The notes below the pieces were generated by a model, which was not told the DNA's origin, did no database searches, and worked only from the letters and a program-made list of their open reading frames with translations. Position numbers and translations under genes: made by a program. From Arsenicicoccus piscis (GTDB taxonomy: Bacteria; Actinomycetota; Actinomycetes; Actinomycetales; Dermatophilaceae), in NCBI RefSeq assembly GCF_022568835.1, contig NZ_JAKZHV010000008.1, positions 62,001-126,000 on the forward strand: DNA of 64,000 nucleotides, in the 5' to 3' direction. This document shows positions 18,891 to 28,991 of the stretch, piece by piece (positions within the stretch are counted from its first letter, which is position 1; the number at the start of each line of letters is the position of its first letter).

Positions 18891-20120
18891 CTACGCGCGC
18901 TCGTGCGACGCGACGGCGTCCTGCAGGAGCGGGGAGAGGTCTACGGGGGGCAGCAGGGTCACGTCCGAGCCGCACGCCTCCTCGTAGACGTGACCGAGCA
19001 GGGTCAGCGTGTAGGGCCAGATGACCGCGCAGTACTGGTGGGCGTTGTAGTCCTGGATGCTGCGCAGCAGCCCGCGGTCACGGCCGAGGCGCACGAGCGC
19101 GGCGGTCATGTCCCCGTCGGTCTCGCAGATCAGGCCCTCGCGCTCGTGCCGGATGAACTCCGGTAGACCACCCGCGGCCTTGGCGATGATCGGCAGCCCC
19201 GCGCAGCGCGCCTCGAGGGCGGCGAGGCCGAACGACTCGAGGTCGGCGGGCGCGATGAAGGCGTCCGAGCGCTGGTGCAGGTCCCGGACCTGGGCGGAGG
19301 TGAGCCGGCCGTGCAGGGTGACCGAGTCGGTCATGTCGTTGCGCTCGAGGAAGCGCTGCATGGCCTTGAGCCGCGGGCCGTTGCCGGCGATCCGCAGCCG
19401 CAGCCGGATGCCGTCCTCGGCGAGCTGGTGCTGGGCGTCGCGGACCATCCGCAGCAGGGGGAGCGGACGCTTGCGGGCCGAGAGCCGCATGACGGCGGCC
19501 ACGGTGATCTCGCCGTCGATCTCGGTGTGCGGCCGGGTGCGCCGCCAGCGCTCGGGGTCGATGCCGTTGGGGATGACGTGGACGACGGCCCCGTCGGGCA
19601 GCACCCGCCGCACGTGCCGGGCGGCGGCGTCGCTGACGGCGGTCCAGACGATGGGCTGGCGGGACCAGCCGATGACGGCGTCGAAGAGCCGGAAGAGCGG
19701 GATGATCCAGGCCCAGAGCGAGTGCACCGTGACGACGGTGGGGATCCCGTGCTTGGCCGCGTCGAGGGCCACGAAGAACCCGAGCGGCGTGCCGACCCCG
19801 AGGTGGGCGTGCACGAGGTCGTAGCCACCCTCGCGGACCTCGCGGCAGCCGCGCACCCAGGCGGCGGGGTGGATGGCGTCCTGCACGCGCAGGTCCTCGG
19901 TCACCCGGATGACCTGGTCGGGGCCGTAGGGCACACCCGCGAGGTACTGCCCGGCGCCGCCGCTCGACCCGTCGCCCGGTCCGTCCTTGGCCGCCGGGGA
20001 GCTGGTGATGACGTGCACCTCGTGGCCGGCGGCGCGCTCGCGCCCGGTCAGCTCGGCGACCTGCATCTCGATGCCGCCGAGGCGCGGTAGGTAGAAGTCG
20101 GTGACGTGTGCGATCTTCAC
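18891..20120 (-). CDS. GT4-family glycosyltransferase
   Basis: 409 residues from GTG 20120, chosen because AGGAAG precedes it and homology starts at VKIAHVTDFYLPRLGGIE. The N-terminal Rossmann domain ends near VTVHSLWAW. The C-terminal domain has VIPNGIDPERW, the AGNGPR nucleotide-sugar loop and the donor-site pattern PADLESFGLAALEARCAGLPIIA with the EX7E-type acidic residues. It resembles the GT4 mannosyl- and glucosyltransferases of phosphoinositol-mannoside or glycolipid synthesis, but acceptor and donor cannot be assigned from sequence alone. Confidence 0.88.
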   Translation of the reverse strand: MKIAHVTDFYLPRLGGIEMQVAELTGRERAAGHEVHVITSSPAAKDGPGDGSSGGAGQYLAGVPYGPDQVIRVTEDLRVQDAIHPAAWVRGCREVREGGYDLVHAHLGVGTPLGFFVALDAAKHGIPTVVTVHSLWAWIIPLFRLFDAVIGWSRQPIVWTAVSDAAARHVRRVLPDGAVVHVIPNGIDPERWRRTRPHTEIDGEITVAAVMRLSARKRPLPLLRMVRDAQHQLAEDGIRLRLRIAGNGPRLKAMQRFLERNDMTDSVTLHGRLTSAQVRDLHQRSDAFIAPADLESFGLAALEARCAGLPIIAKAAGGLPEFIRHEREGLICETDGDMTAALVRLGRDRGLLRSIQDYNAHQYCAVIWPYTLTLLGHVYEEACGSDVTLLPPVDLSPLLQDAVASHERA

Positions 20121-20319
20121 TGGCTGCTTCCTGTCGTCAGCCCGAGGCGCCGGGTCGGCCCCGCGGGGGCACATGCGGGTGGGCATGTCCATCGATGGTT
20201 GCACACTCCTGCAGGGTTCCCCCAGGGCCCAGCCGCCACGGCGGCCCGGCTGGGGACCCTGATCGGATTGTTACCTGAGGTGTCGCGTGTGACTGGTGGG
20301 ACCGCCGGGGGCTGTCCCG

Positions 20320-20325
20320 TAGCCT
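20320..20325 (+). promoter_or_regulatory. Candidate -10 element of ftsK
   Basis: TAGCCT ends 7 bases before the ftsK ATG, consistent with a leaderless transcript. Confidence 0.4.
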
Positions 20326-20332
20326 GCAGAGC

Positions 20333-23260
20333 ATGGCGACCCGTGGCTCCTCGTCCTCTGCCCGATCCGCAGCCCGCTCCTCGGGCCGCGGCGGCGCACC
20401 GTCGAGCGGTGCCTCGCGGCGCGGTGGTTCGGCCCGGCCGGCGAACGCCTCCGGGCGCGCCGGCCGCTCCCCGGCGCCGTCACGACCCAAGGCGTCCGGC
20501 ACGCTGCCGCTGCCGCTGCGTGCGGTGCGCGGCACCTGGATGGGGATGGCACACGTCGTCGGCGGGGGAGCCCGCCGCATCGGTAACGGAGCGCGGGACT
20601 TGGAACCGGAACACCGTAGGGACGGACTCGGCTTCACCCTGCTGGCCCTCGCCATCGTGGTGGCGGCGCGCGAGTGGTGGAACATGCCGGGCTGGCCGGG
20701 TGCCGCGGTGCACGCCGTGGCCGCCGGCACGTTCGGCAAGGTCTCGTTGGCGCTGCCGCTGATCCTGATCGGCTTCGGGTGGCACCTGCTGCGCACCCCC
20801 ACCGAGACGCACACGACCAACCGGGTCGCCATCGGCATGACCGCGATCGTCATCGCCACCTGCGGGCTGGTCAACATCGCCCACGGCGTGCCCGGCCCCT
20901 CCGACGGCAGCGAGGCCGTGCGGGAGGCCGGCGGCATCATCGGCTTCCTCGCCTCGAGCCCGCTCGCCGCCGCCGTCAGCGTGTGGGGAGCGGCGCCGAT
21001 CCTCGTGCTGCTGCTGTTCTTCGGCATCCTCGTCGTCACGGCCACCCCGGTGCACCTGATCGGGCAGCGCTCGCGCGAGGCCTATCACCTGCTCTTCCAC
21101 GGTCCCGGCACCGCCGACGTCGCCGAGGACGCCACCGTCGCGTCCGTGCGGCGGCGCAAGCGCGCCCAGGCCGAGGCGCAGGCCGAGGCCGACCGGCTCG
21201 CCGGCGAGCGCGACGGCGACGCCGCCTTCGAGCAGGCCGCCACCGTCGACCCGGTCACCGGCAAGACGCTGCGCCGGGGGCTGCGGCCCGGCCAGAAGCG
21301 GCCCGAGCCGGGTGCTGACGGTGCGGCGGGTGCCGGTGCTGGTGGCGCTGGTGCTGCGGGTGCCGGTGCTGCTGGGGCCGGCCGTGGTGCTGGGAGCGGT
21401 GCAGGGTCTACCGGAGCAGCGGGAGCGACCACCGCGGACCTGCCGGCCGTCAAGCCCTCGACCCCCGTGGGCCCGGTGCCGAGCAAGCCGCAGCTGGAGG
21501 CGCCGCCGACCCAGCCGCTGCCGCAGCGGGTCGAGCAGCTGGCGCTCGCCGGCGACATCACCTACACGCTGCCCGAGGACACCATCCTCAAGCCGGGCCC
21601 GCCGCACAAGGAGCGCTCGGCCGCCAACGACCGGGTCGTCGAGGCCCTCACCGGCGTGCTCGAGCAGTTCGACGTCGACGCCCAGGTCACCGGCTTCACC
21701 CGCGGGCCGACCGTCACGCGCTACGTGGTCGAGCTCGGCCCGGGCGTGAAGGTGGAGCGGATCACGGCGCTGTCCAAGAACATCGCCTACGCCGTGGCGT
21801 CCGCCGACGTGCGCATCCTGTCGCCGATCCCCGGCAAGTCCGCGATCGGTGTCGAGATCCCGAACACCGACCGCGAGAACGTCTGCCTCGGTGACGTCCT
21901 GCGCAGCCAGGTCGCCCGCAACAACCACCACCCGATGGTGATGGGCGTCGGCAAGGACGTCGAGGGCGGCTACGTGATCGCCAACCTCGCGAAGATGCCG
22001 CACCTGCTGGTCGCGGGTGCGACCGGCGCCGGCAAGTCGAGCTTCGTCAACTCGATGATCACCTCGATCCTCATGCGGGCCACGCCCGACGAGGTGCGGA
22101 TGATCCTCGTAGACCCCAAGCGGGTCGAGCTCACGGCCTATGACGGCATCCCGCACCTGATCACCCCGATCATCACCAACCCCAAGAAGGCCGCCGAGGC
22201 GCTGCAGTGGGTCGTGCGCGAGATGGACCAGCGCTACGACGACCTGGCGAACTTCGGGTTCAAGCACGTCGACGACTTCAACAAGGCGGTCAAGGCCGGT
22301 CAGGTCAAGCCGCTGCCGGGGTCCGAGCGCGAGCTGCACCCGTACCCCTATCTGCTGGTGATCGTCGACGAGCTCGCCGACCTGATGATGGTCGCCCCGC
22401 GCGACGTCGAGGAGTCGATCGTCCGCATCACCCAGCTCGCCCGCGCCGCGGGCATCCACCTGGTGCTCGCCACCCAGCGCCCGTCCGTCGACGTCGTCAC
22501 CGGCCTGATCAAGGCCAACGTGCCCTCGCGCATGGCGTTCGCCACGAGCTCGCTGGCCGACTCGCGGGTTGTGCTCGACCAGCCCGGCGCCGAGAAGCTG
22601 ATCGGCCAGGGTGACGCGCTGTTCCTGCCCATGGGCGCCAGCAAGACGATGCGCGTCCAGGGCGCCTGGGTGACCGAGACCGAGATCCACGAGGTCGTCA
22701 AGCGGGTCACCGACCAGCTCAAGCCGAGCTACCGCGAGGACGTCACCGTGGTCGCCGAGAAGAAGGTCATCGACGACGACATCGGCGACGACCTCGACCT
22801 GCTGCTGCAGGCGGCCGAGCTGATCGTCACCTCGCAGTTCGGCTCCACCTCCATGCTGCAGCGCAAGCTGCGCGTCGGCTTCGCCAAGGCCGGCCGGCTG
22901 ATGGACCTGCTCGAGTCGCGCGGCGTCGTCGGGCCCTCCGAGGGCTCCAAGGCTCGCGACGTGCTGGTCAAGCCGGACGACCTGCCCGCCACCTTGGCCA
23001 TCATGCGCGGCGAGGATCCCGAGCCGTACGACCAGGAGGTCGCGGTGGGTGCCGGCGTGGGTGCTGGTGCTGGTGGTGCTGCTGCGCTGGGTGGGGCTGG
23101 CGGTGCCTCAGGTGCTGTCGGTGCCTCGGGTGCTGGTGGTGCTGGTGGTGCTGGTGCCTACGCGCCGCGCGCCAGTCTCGAGCGGAACGACCTGGACGAC
23201 TACGAGCAGGTCGACGCCGACGACTCCGAGGACGCCTGGGGCCTGACCGGCCGCGACTAG
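20333..23260 (+). CDS. ftsK: DNA translocase FtsK
   Basis: 975 residues. A basic Ser/Gly/Ala-rich N-terminus is followed by four membrane segments (about 100-245) that anchor it at the septum. The motor then follows: the alpha domain; the beta domain with Walker [10 protein letters not shown] (about 560) and Walker [14 protein letters not shown] (about 675); and a winged-helix gamma domain (about 822-887), which reads chromosome polarity sequences and contacts XerCD. It pumps chromosome ends through the closing septum. Two Gly/Ala-rich low-complexity stretches stand out: about 325-366 in the linker and about 904-944 beyond the gamma domain, followed by an acidic tail. The gamma domain is therefore not at the C-terminus, where it normally lies. 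Confidence 0.96.
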   Translation: MATRGSSSSARSAARSSGRGGAPSSGASRRGGSARPANASGRAGRSPAPSRPKASGTLPLPLRAVRGTWMGMAHVVGGGARRIGNGARDLEPEHRRDGLGFTLLALAIVVAAREWWNMPGWPGAAVHAVAAGTFGKVSLALPLILIGFGWHLLRTPTETHTTNRVAIGMTAIVIATCGLVNIAHGVPGPSDGSEAVREAGGIIGFLASSPLAAAVSVWGAAPILVLLLFFGILVVTATPVHLIGQRSREAYHLLFHGPGTADVAEDATVASVRRRKRAQAEAQAEADRLAGERDGDAAFEQAATVDPVTGKTLRRGLRPGQKRPEPGADGAAGAGAGGAGAAGAGAAGAGRGAGSGAGSTGAAGATTADLPAVKPSTPVGPVPSKPQLEAPPTQPLPQRVEQLALAGDITYTLPEDTILKPGPPHKERSAANDRVVEALTGVLEQFDVDAQVTGFTRGPTVTRYVVELGPGVKVERITALSKNIAYAVASADVRILSPIPGKSAIGVEIPNTDRENVCLGDVLRSQVARNNHHPMVMGVGKDVEGGYVIANLAKMPHLLVAGATGAGKSSFVNSMITSILMRATPDEVRMILVDPKRVELTAYDGIPHLITPIITNPKKAAEALQWVVREMDQRYDDLANFGFKHVDDFNKAVKAGQVKPLPGSERELHPYPYLLVIVDELADLMMVAPRDVEESIVRITQLARAAGIHLVLATQRPSVDVVTGLIKANVPSRMAFATSSLADSRVVLDQPGAEKLIGQGDALFLPMGASKTMRVQGAWVTETEIHEVVKRVTDQLKPSYREDVTVVAEKKVIDDDIGDDLDLLLQAAELIVTSQFGSTSMLQRKLRVGFAKAGRLMDLLESRGVVGPSEGSKARDVLVKPDDLPATLAIMRGEDPEPYDQEVAVGAGVGAGAGGAAALGGAGGASGAVGASGAGGAGGAGAYAPRASLERNDLDDYEQVDADDSEDAWGLTGRD

Positions 23261-23261
23261 G

Positions 23262-23301
23262 GCGCGGCCGGAGCGTGACCAGAGCGCGACCGGAGCGAGA
23301 C
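23262..23301. repeat. 18-bp imperfect direct repeat after ftsK
   Basis: GCGCGGCCGGAGCGTGAC (23262-23279) and GCGCGACCGGAGCGAGAC (23284-23301) differ at two positions and start one base after the ftsK stop codon. Confidence 0.8.
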
Positions 23302-23332
23302 GCTGCCGCCGGCCCCGACTGGCCCGGACGGT

Positions 23333-23953
23333 CTACAGGAAGTCCAGCGGGTCGAACTGGTCGATCGGGATGATCCGGACGCGCGGGAGGACCGCGCGGA
23401 AGGCGTTGACGTCGTGCTCGAGGTCGAAGAACTCCATGCCGCGGGCCTCGAGGCCGTGGAAGCCGTTGTTGCGGAACTCCGCGAACCCCATGGTGGCGAC
23501 CCGGCGGTCGCCGTCGACGAGCGTCGTGAGCTGCGGGAGGAAGTCACCGTCGTGGCTGGCGAGGATGACGTCGTCGTCCTCCCGGTCGCGCAGCGCCTCG
23601 AGGGTGCGCTGGATGGCGATGTCGACGACCTTGTCCGGCCCCGACAACGGCACCGGCCGGTAGCCCATGGCGAGCAGCGCCTGCACGAAGGTCATCGGCA
23701 GCTCGCCGTTGGCGGCGAGGAAGAACAGGCCCTTCGCCGGCTGGTCCCACACCTGCTCGGCGAACCCCAGGACGCGATCCCAGCGCGGTCGCTCCTCGGG
23801 CTGCGGGCGGCGACCGAGGATCGCGGTGCCCAAGGTGGCGTCGATGTTCTCGCCGTCCACCAGCAGGTAGGTCGTGCCCCCGTCGGTGCCGGTGCCCGAG
23901 GGCTGGCCGGAGCTGTGGGTGGGCCGGTCGTGGCGGCGTCCGCTGTCGCTCAT
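23333..23953 (-). CDS. NYN-domain protein (PIN-like nuclease fold)
   Basis: 206 residues. After a polar N-terminus of about 28 residues, the NYN fold begins with YLLVDGENID and continues with DKVVDIAIQ and ILASHDGDFLPQL. These place the conserved Asp residues of the metal-binding site found in LabA- and MARF1-like proteins. Members are probable RNases, though most bacterial ones are uncharacterised. It converges on ftsK. A TATGGT -10 six bases before the ATG suggests its own leaderless transcript. Confidence 0.85.
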   Translation of the reverse strand: MSDSGRRHDRPTHSSGQPSGTGTDGGTTYLLVDGENIDATLGTAILGRRPQPEERPRWDRVLGFAEQVWDQPAKGLFFLAANGELPMTFVQALLAMGYRPVPLSGPDKVVDIAIQRTLEALRDREDDDVILASHDGDFLPQLTTLVDGDRRVATMGFAEFRNNGFHGLEARGMEFFDLEHDVNAFRAVLPRVRIIPIDQFDPLDFL

Positions 23954-23959
23954 GCGTGC

Positions 23960-23965
23960 ACCATA
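23960..23965 (-). promoter_or_regulatory. Candidate -10 element of the NYN gene
   Basis: TATGGT on the minus strand, six bases before the ATG at 23953, as in leaderless transcripts. Confidence 0.4.
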
Positions 23966-24030
23966 GACCCCCGCCGGTCACCCTGGCCGGGAGCCGCGCA
24001 GCGCCGACCGCCGCGCGGGTCGCCCGGCAC

Positions 24031-24036
24031 TAGGCT
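24031..24036 (+). promoter_or_regulatory. Candidate -10 element of the Cof-type HAD gene
   Basis: TAGGCT ends 9 bases before the ATG at 24046. The leader would be only a few bases. Confidence 0.35.
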
Positions 24037-24045
24037 GAGAACCCT

Positions 24046-24870
24046 ATGACTGCCACGAGCACACCCCGGTTCGTCTTCATCGACTTCGACGGCACCTACG
24101 CCGACCACGGCGTGGTCCCACCCGCTCATGCCGAGGCCGTGCGGCAGGCGTCCGCCAACGGCCACAAGGTGTTCCTCTGCACCGGTCGCCCCAAGTCGAT
24201 GGTGCCGCCCACGGTCCTCGACGGCGTCTTCGACGGGCTGGTCGGGGCCGCCGGCGGCTACGTCGAGCTGGACGGCGAGGTGCTCGCTGACGTCCGGTTC
24301 CCGGCCGAGCTGGGCGAGCGGCTGGTGCGCCTGCTCGACCAGCACCACGTGGTCTACGTCCTCGAGGCGGCGGAGGCCGCCTACACCCGGGCGGCCAGCG
24401 TCGACCGTCTCGCCGAGATCCTCCAGGCGACGCTCAAGACCGAGAGGGGCCCACGCGACATCCTCGACAACGTCGTCCCGCTCGAGGCCGTCACCGACCA
24501 GACCTTCGCCAAGGTCACCTGCTTCGCCTCGAGCACGCCGCTGCGCGAGGTGCTGGACGAGCTGGGCGCGCCGATCGGCCTGATCCCCAGCTCGCTGCCC
24601 GACCTCGGTGACGGGGCCGGCGAGCTCTACCTGCCCGAGATCAACAAGTGGGTGGGGATCGACGTCGTCCAGCAGCGCTACGGCGTGCCGACGAGCGACG
24701 TGATCGCGATCGGCGACGGGTGGAACGACCTCGAGATGATCACCCACGCCGGCACCGGGGTCGTAGTCGAGGGGGCTCCGCCGGAGCTGCTCGTTCACGC
24801 CGACCTGGTGATCAAGCCGCCCACCGAGGACGGTCTGGTCGCGGCGTTCGCGGAGCTCGGCCTCACCTGA
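24046..24870 (+). CDS. Cof-type HAD hydrolase
   Basis: 274 residues. Motif I is FIDFDGTYADHG (both Asp present), motif II LCTGRPKS, motif III the Lys in LPEINKWVGID and motif IV IAIGDGWNDLEMI. The large C2-type cap between motifs II and III fits the Cof subfamily of sugar-phosphate and nucleotide phosphatases. The exact substrate cannot be inferred. It stands alone, divergent from the NYN gene and convergent with the dipeptidase. Confidence 0.88.
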   Translation: MTATSTPRFVFIDFDGTYADHGVVPPAHAEAVRQASANGHKVFLCTGRPKSMVPPTVLDGVFDGLVGAAGGYVELDGEVLADVRFPAELGERLVRLLDQHHVVYVLEAAEAAYTRAASVDRLAEILQATLKTERGPRDILDNVVPLEAVTDQTFAKVTCFASSTPLREVLDELGAPIGLIPSSLPDLGDGAGELYLPEINKWVGIDVVQQRYGVPTSDVIAIGDGWNDLEMITHAGTGVVVEGAPPELLVHADLVIKPPTEDGLVAAFAELGLT

Positions 24871-24910
24871 GCATCGGGCGCTGGTGCTGTCGCTGTCGCC
24901 GCCCGCACGC

Positions 24911-26182
24911 TCACTCAGGCGTCGCGACGGTGCGGTCGGGGGAGCGGTGCTGCTGCAGGTCCGCCGCGACCGCCTCGGCGTCGCGCAGCACCCGGAGCAC
25001 GTTGCCGCCGGCCAGCGCCGCGAGGTCGGCGTCGGACCAGCCCCGCTCGGCGAGCCGGGCCAGCAGCCGAGGGTAGCCCGACACGTCCTCCAGGCCGACC
25101 GGCACCTCGCGGGTGCCGTCGTAGTCCCCACCGAGGCCGACGTGCCTCACCCCGGCCACCTCGCGCACGTGCTCGACGTGAGCGACCACGTCGTCGATCG
25201 TCGCGCTGGGCTGCGGGTGGTCTACGGAGTAGGTGTGGGTGAAGTCGGTGAACGCGACCCAGTCGCGGGGGTCCACGCCGGCGGCCACGGCTGCCTCCGT
25301 GGCGTGGACGTTCCACCCCGCGACGGCCGGCGAGACGAACTTGGGCACGAAGGTCACCTGACACACTCCGCCCGCCGACGCCATCGTGGCCAGCACGTCG
25401 TCGGGGACGTTGCGCGGGTGGTCGCACACGGCCCGGGCGCTGGAGTGGCTGAAGATCACCGGCGCTGCGCTCACCCGCAGCGCGTCGCGCATGACGTCGG
25501 CGCTGACGTGCGAGAGGTCCACGAGCATGCCGAGGCGGTTCATCTCGCGCACCACCCGCATCCCGAACGCGGTGAGCCCACCATGTCGCGCCTCGTCGGT
25601 CGCGGAGTCGGCCCAGCCGATCGTGTGGTTGTGCGTCAGCGTCAGGTAGCGCACCCCGAGCCGGTAGAGCGCCCGCAGCGTCCCGAGGGAGTCGGCGATG
25701 CTCTGCCCGCCCTCGGCGCCGAGCAGCGAGGCGATCCGCCCCGAGCGCCACACGGCCTCCAGCTCGTCGGCCGTGGTCGCAAGACCGAGGTGGTCGGGAT
25801 AGGCGGCGACCAGCTCGTGCACCGCGTCGACCTGCTCCAAGGTGGCGGTGACGGCCTCGTCGTGGCCGAGGGTGGCGGGCACGAATACCGACCAGAACTG
25901 GGCCCCGAGGCCGCCCTCGGCCGCGCGGACCAGGTCGGTCTGCAGCCCGTCGACCCGCTGGTCCAGCGCCAGCCCCGCCCAGTCGTAGCGGCACCGGCTG
26001 CGCGCCGCCCACGGCAGGTCGTTGTGCCCGTCGATCAGGGGGTGGTCTGCCAGGACCCGACGCACCCGTTCGAGCATGGGTGAGGGGACGGGTGAAGGGG
26101 CGGGTGAGGGCGTGAGCGAAGGGGCGGGTGAGGGCGTGAGCGAAGGGGCGGGTGAGGGGGCGGTGGTGTCGGGGCTCGCCAT
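24911..26182 (-). CDS. Membrane dipeptidase, peptidase family M19
   Basis: 423 residues from ATG 26182; an in-frame ATG at 26200 and an internal Met after the repeats are alternatives. The catalytic barrel begins with [10 protein letters not shown] (metal ligands His and Asp), followed by LLGAEGG (bridging Glu), [11 protein letters not shown], the LVDLSHVS segment, [17 protein letters not shown] and [10 protein letters not shown]. It hydrolyses dipeptides in a two-metal site. No signal peptide is visible, so a cytoplasmic location is likely. Residues about 8-36 are a Pro/Ser/Thr repeat encoded by a 24-bp DNA repeat, which may lie outside the true protein if translation starts at the Met just before [11 protein letters not shown]. 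It is divergent from rimO. Confidence 0.88.
   Translation of the reverse strand: MASPDTTAPSPAPSLTPSPAPSLTPSPAPSPVPSPMLERVRRVLADHPLIDGHNDLPWAARSRCRYDWAGLALDQRVDGLQTDLVRAAEGGLGAQFWSVFVPATLGHDEAVTATLEQVDAVHELVAAYPDHLGLATTADELEAVWRSGRIASLLGAEGGQSIADSLGTLRALYRLGVRYLTLTHNHTIGWADSATDEARHGGLTAFGMRVVREMNRLGMLVDLSHVSADVMRDALRVSAAPVIFSHSSARAVCDHPRNVPDDVLATMASAGGVCQVTFVPKFVSPAVAGWNVHATEAAVAAGVDPRDWVAFTDFTHTYSVDHPQPSATIDDVVAHVEHVREVAGVRHVGLGGDYDGTREVPVGLEDVSGYPRLLARLAERGWSDADLAALAGGNVLRVLRDAEAVAADLQQHRSPDRTVATPE
26097..26158. repeat. 24-bp tandem repeat at the dipeptidase N-terminus
   Basis: Two perfect 24-bp copies (26097-26120 and 26121-26144, each beginning GGGGCGGGTGAGGGCGTGAG) are followed by a partial third. 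On the minus strand they encode [12 protein letters not shown] octapeptides. Confidence 0.92.
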
Positions 26183-26206
26183 GCCTGCATTGTGGTCCAT
26201 GCCGCG

Positions 26207-26212
26207 TAGGGT
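26207..26212 (+). promoter_or_regulatory. Candidate -10 element of rimO
   Basis: TAGGGT ends 7 bases before the rimO ATG at 26220. Confidence 0.35.
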
Positions 26213-26219
26213 GGCCTCC

Positions 26220-27710
26220 ATGAGCACGGGAACGACCTCACGTACGGTCGCGGTCGTCACCTTGGGGTGCGCTCGCAACGAGGTCGACTCCGAAGAGCTC
26301 GCGGGACGGTTGGCGGACGGCGGCTGGACACTCGTCGACGACGCGGCCGACGCCGACGTCGCGGTCGTCAACACCTGCGGCTTCGTCGAGCAGGCCAAGA
26401 AGGACTCCATCGACGCGCTGCTCGAGGCGTCCGACCTCAAGACCACCGGCCGCACCCAGAAGGTCGTGGCCGTCGGCTGCCTCGCCGAGCGCTACGGTCG
26501 CGAGCTCGCCGAGCAGCTGCCCGAGGCCGACGCCGTGCTCGGGTTCGACTCCTACACGGACATGTCCGCCCAGCTCGGCGCCATCCTCGGTGGCGCCCAC
26601 CCGCAGGCCCACGTGCCCTCCGACCGCCGCACCCTGCTGCCGCTCAGCCCGGTCGCACGTCAAGAGGCGCGGCAGGAGGCGCGTGACGCCGCACGCCAGG
26701 CGGGGACCAGCCCGGATGCGCTCGGCTCCGGTGACGAGGCTGCTGTCGGGCCGGCGTCCGGGCCGCCCGTGGTGCGCAAGCGTCTGGACGGTCGCCCGTG
26801 GGCGCCGCTCAAGATCGCGTCCGGGTGCGACCGCCGCTGCGCGTTCTGCGCCATCCCCGCCTTCCGCGGCGCGTTCGTCTCGCGCCGTCCCTCCGACGTG
26901 CTGGCCGAGGCGCGCTGGCTCGCCGAGCGAGGGGTCAAGGAGGTCTTCCTCGTCTCGGAGAACTCCACGTCCTACGGCAAGGACCTCGGCGACCTGCGCC
27001 TGCTCGAGACCATGCTGCCGGCGCTCGCCGAGATCCCCGGCATCGAGCGGGTCCGGGTGTCCTACCTGCAGCCCGCCGAGATCCGCCCCGGTCTGCTCGA
27101 GGCGATGGCGGGCACCGAGGGCGTCGTCCCGTACTTCGACATCTCGTTCCAGCACGCCTCCGGTCCGCTGCTGCGCCGGATGCGCCGCTTCGGGTCCACC
27201 CGCGACTTCCTCGAGCTCATCGAGCGGGTCCGCGCGCTGGCCCCCGACGCGGGGATCCGGTCCAACGTCATCGTCGGCTTCCCCGGTGAGACCGAGGAGG
27301 ACGTGGCCGAGCTCGAGGACTTCCTCACCGCGGCTCGCCTCGACGTCGTCGGCGTCTTCGGCTACTCCGACGAGGACGGCACCGAGGGCGAGACGCTCTC
27401 GGACAAGCTCGACCAGGACACCATCGACGACCGGGTAGACCGCCTGCGCGCCCTCGTCGAGGAGCTCACCTCCCAGCGCGCCGAGGAGCGCATCGGCAGC
27501 GTCGTCGAGGTGCTCGTCGAGGAGATCGACGAGGACGGCCGTCCGGTCGGTCGGGCTGCCTTCCAGGGGCCGGACGTCGACGGCACGACCACCCTGGTGC
27601 CGGCCGACGACCAGGTCTCCGATGTCGCCGAGGTCGCCCCCGGTGACCTGGTGCGTGCCCGGGTCGTGGCGAGCGACGGTGTCGACCTGTTCGCGGAGCC
27701 GATGCCCTGA
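26220..27710 (+). CDS. rimO: Ribosomal protein S12 methylthiotransferase RimO
   Basis: 496 residues from ATG 26220. It has the N-terminal UPF0004 domain ([31 protein letters not shown], which supply the three Cys of the auxiliary cluster), a radical-SAM core with [11 protein letters not shown] (CxxxCxxC) and a C-terminal TRAM domain. RimO adds a methylthio group to an Asp of ribosomal protein S12; the NTCGF and AFCAIP signatures favour RimO over MiaB, which is encoded separately at 39.9 kb. An Ala/Arg/Glu/Gln-rich insert (about 140-185) between the first two domains is longer than usual. The stop overlaps the pgsA ATG by one base. Confidence 0.95.
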   Translation: MSTGTTSRTVAVVTLGCARNEVDSEELAGRLADGGWTLVDDAADADVAVVNTCGFVEQAKKDSIDALLEASDLKTTGRTQKVVAVGCLAERYGRELAEQLPEADAVLGFDSYTDMSAQLGAILGGAHPQAHVPSDRRTLLPLSPVARQEARQEARDAARQAGTSPDALGSGDEAAVGPASGPPVVRKRLDGRPWAPLKIASGCDRRCAFCAIPAFRGAFVSRRPSDVLAEARWLAERGVKEVFLVSENSTSYGKDLGDLRLLETMLPALAEIPGIERVRVSYLQPAEIRPGLLEAMAGTEGVVPYFDISFQHASGPLLRRMRRFGSTRDFLELIERVRALAPDAGIRSNVIVGFPGETEEDVAELEDFLTAARLDVVGVFGYSDEDGTEGETLSDKLDQDTIDDRVDRLRALVEELTSQRAEERIGSVVEVLVEEIDEDGRPVGRAAFQGPDVDGTTTLVPADDQVSDVAEVAPGDLVRARVVASDGVDLFAEPMP

Positions 27711-28354
27711 TGACCACGCCGACCGCACCGCGCCAGGTCAGCGCGTGGAACATCGCCAACGCCCTCACGGTCGTGCGCATCCTGCTCGTGCCGGTGTTCA
27801 TCTGGCTGCTGATGCGCTCCGGCGGTGCCGACGCCGCGGACCGCTGGTGGGCGTTCGCCGTGTTCGTCCTCGCCTCGGTCACCGACAAGCTCGACGGCGA
27901 GCTGGCTCGGCGCAAGGGTCTGATCACCGACTTCGGCAAGGTCAGCGACCCGATCGCCGACAAGGCGCTGATGGGCGCCGCGCTCATCTGCCTGTCCCTG
28001 ATCGGGCTGGTCTGGTGGTGGGTGACGATCCTGATCCTCGTGCGCGAGCTGGGCATCACCCTCATGCGGTTCCTGGTGATCCGGCACGGGGTGATGGCCG
28101 CGAGCCGCGGCGGCAAGCTCAAGACCGTCCTGCAGGCGTTCGCCATCGGGCTCTACCTGATGCCGTTCGGGGGTCTGTGGCTGTGGGTGTGCGCGGTGGT
28201 CATGGGCGCTGCCCTGGTCGTCACCGTGGTGACCGGCCTCGACTACGTGCTGGCCGCGCACCGGCTGCGTCAGGGCAGCGAGCGCACCGCCCGCAAGCGG
28301 GCGGGCAGCCGGCCGCGCCCCGCCGGCCCGCAGCGTCCGGGGGACCCGCAGTGA
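27710..28354 (+). CDS. pgsA: CDP-diacylglycerol-glycerol-3-phosphate 3-phosphatidyltransferase
   Basis: 214 residues, an integral membrane enzyme with the CDP-alcohol phosphotransferase motif (DG-x2-AR-x8-G-x3-D-x3-D), seen as DGELARRKGLITDFGKVSDPIAD (about 63-85). It makes phosphatidylglycerol phosphate, the precursor of phosphatidylglycerol and cardiolipin. The start overlaps the rimO stop (ATGA-type), and the stop overlaps the cinA GTG by four bases. The order pgsA then clgR is conserved in actinobacteria, which supports the identification. The basic, Pro-rich tail is cytoplasmic. Confidence 0.94.
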   Translation: MTTPTAPRQVSAWNIANALTVVRILLVPVFIWLLMRSGGADAADRWWAFAVFVLASVTDKLDGELARRKGLITDFGKVSDPIADKALMGAALICLSLIGLVWWWVTILILVRELGITLMRFLVIRHGVMAASRGGKLKTVLQAFAIGLYLMPFGGLWLWVCAVVMGAALVVTVVTGLDYVLAAHRLRQGSERTARKRAGSRPRPAGPQRPGDPQ

Positions 28355-28833
28355 GCGACCGCCTCGCCGCGCGGCTCGTGCACGAGCTCGGCACGCGCGG
28401 GCTCACCGTGGCGACCGGTGAGTCGCTCACCGGCGGCCTGGTGTGCGCCGAGCTGGTCTCGGTGCCGGGCGCGTCCGAAGTCGTGGCGGGTGGGGTCGTC
28501 GCCTACACCCACCAGGTGAAGGTCTCGCTGCTCGGCGTGGACGCCGCCCTGCTCGAGCGCGAGGGCGCGGTCAACGCCGCGACCGCCGAGCAGCTCGCCC
28601 TCGGTGCTCGCGACGAGGTGGGCGCCCACATCGGGCTCGGGACCACCGGAGCGGCCGGACCAGACCCTTCGGACGGGCAGCCGGTCGGCACGGTCTACGT
28701 GGCGGTGGCGGGTGAGGACGTGACGGTGGCGCGCCGGCTCGAGCTGTCCGGCGACCGGGCCCAGATCCGCGCCGACGCCGTCGACGGCGTGCTGGCCCTG
28801 CTCGCCGAGCACCTGGCGCTGCCGACGCGCTGA
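28351..28833 (+). CDS. cinA: CinA C-terminal domain protein (nicotinamide-nucleotide amidase type)
   Basis: 160 residues from GTG 28351, overlapping the pgsA stop. It is only the C-terminal CinA domain: [17 protein letters not shown], the [17 protein letters not shown] stretch and [23 protein letters not shown]. Stand-alone proteins of this type (PncC/YgaD) deamidate nicotinamide mononucleotide in NAD salvage, which is the likely role here. The N-terminal competence-related domain is absent. Confidence 0.92.
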   Translation: MSDRLAARLVHELGTRGLTVATGESLTGGLVCAELVSVPGASEVVAGGVVAYTHQVKVSLLGVDAALLEREGAVNAATAEQLALGARDEVGAHIGLGTTGAAGPDPSDGQPVGTVYVAVAGEDVTVARRLELSGDRAQIRADAVDGVLALLAEHLALPTR

Positions 28834-28933
28834 GCGGCACGGGTCGAGCCGCCCGGCGGGTGCCGACACCGCCGCTGCCGGGTGCCGACGGCGCGACCGG
28901 GGCACCCCTGTGGGGAATACCGACGTCGACTCC

Positions 28934-28955
28934 GACGCTGTGGCAGGCTAGCGTC
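28934..28955. promoter_or_regulatory. Inverted repeat overlapping the clgR promoter
   Basis: GACGCT (28934-28939) and AGCGTC (28950-28955) are perfect inverted arms 10 bases apart, and the right arm overlaps the -10. The CGCT/AGCG half-sites recall ClgR operators, but the spacing is wider than the published consensus (CGCY-N3-RGCG as I recall it). It is a candidate autoregulatory site. Confidence 0.35.
28949..28954 (+). promoter_or_regulatory. Candidate -10 element of clgR
   Basis: TAGCGT, about 38 bases before the clgR ATG, would leave a leader of about 31 bases that includes the strong Shine-Dalgarno GAAGGAGG. Confidence 0.4.
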
Positions 28956-28991
28956 AGGGGTCCGGAACACAGCCGACGAAGGAGGGGCACC

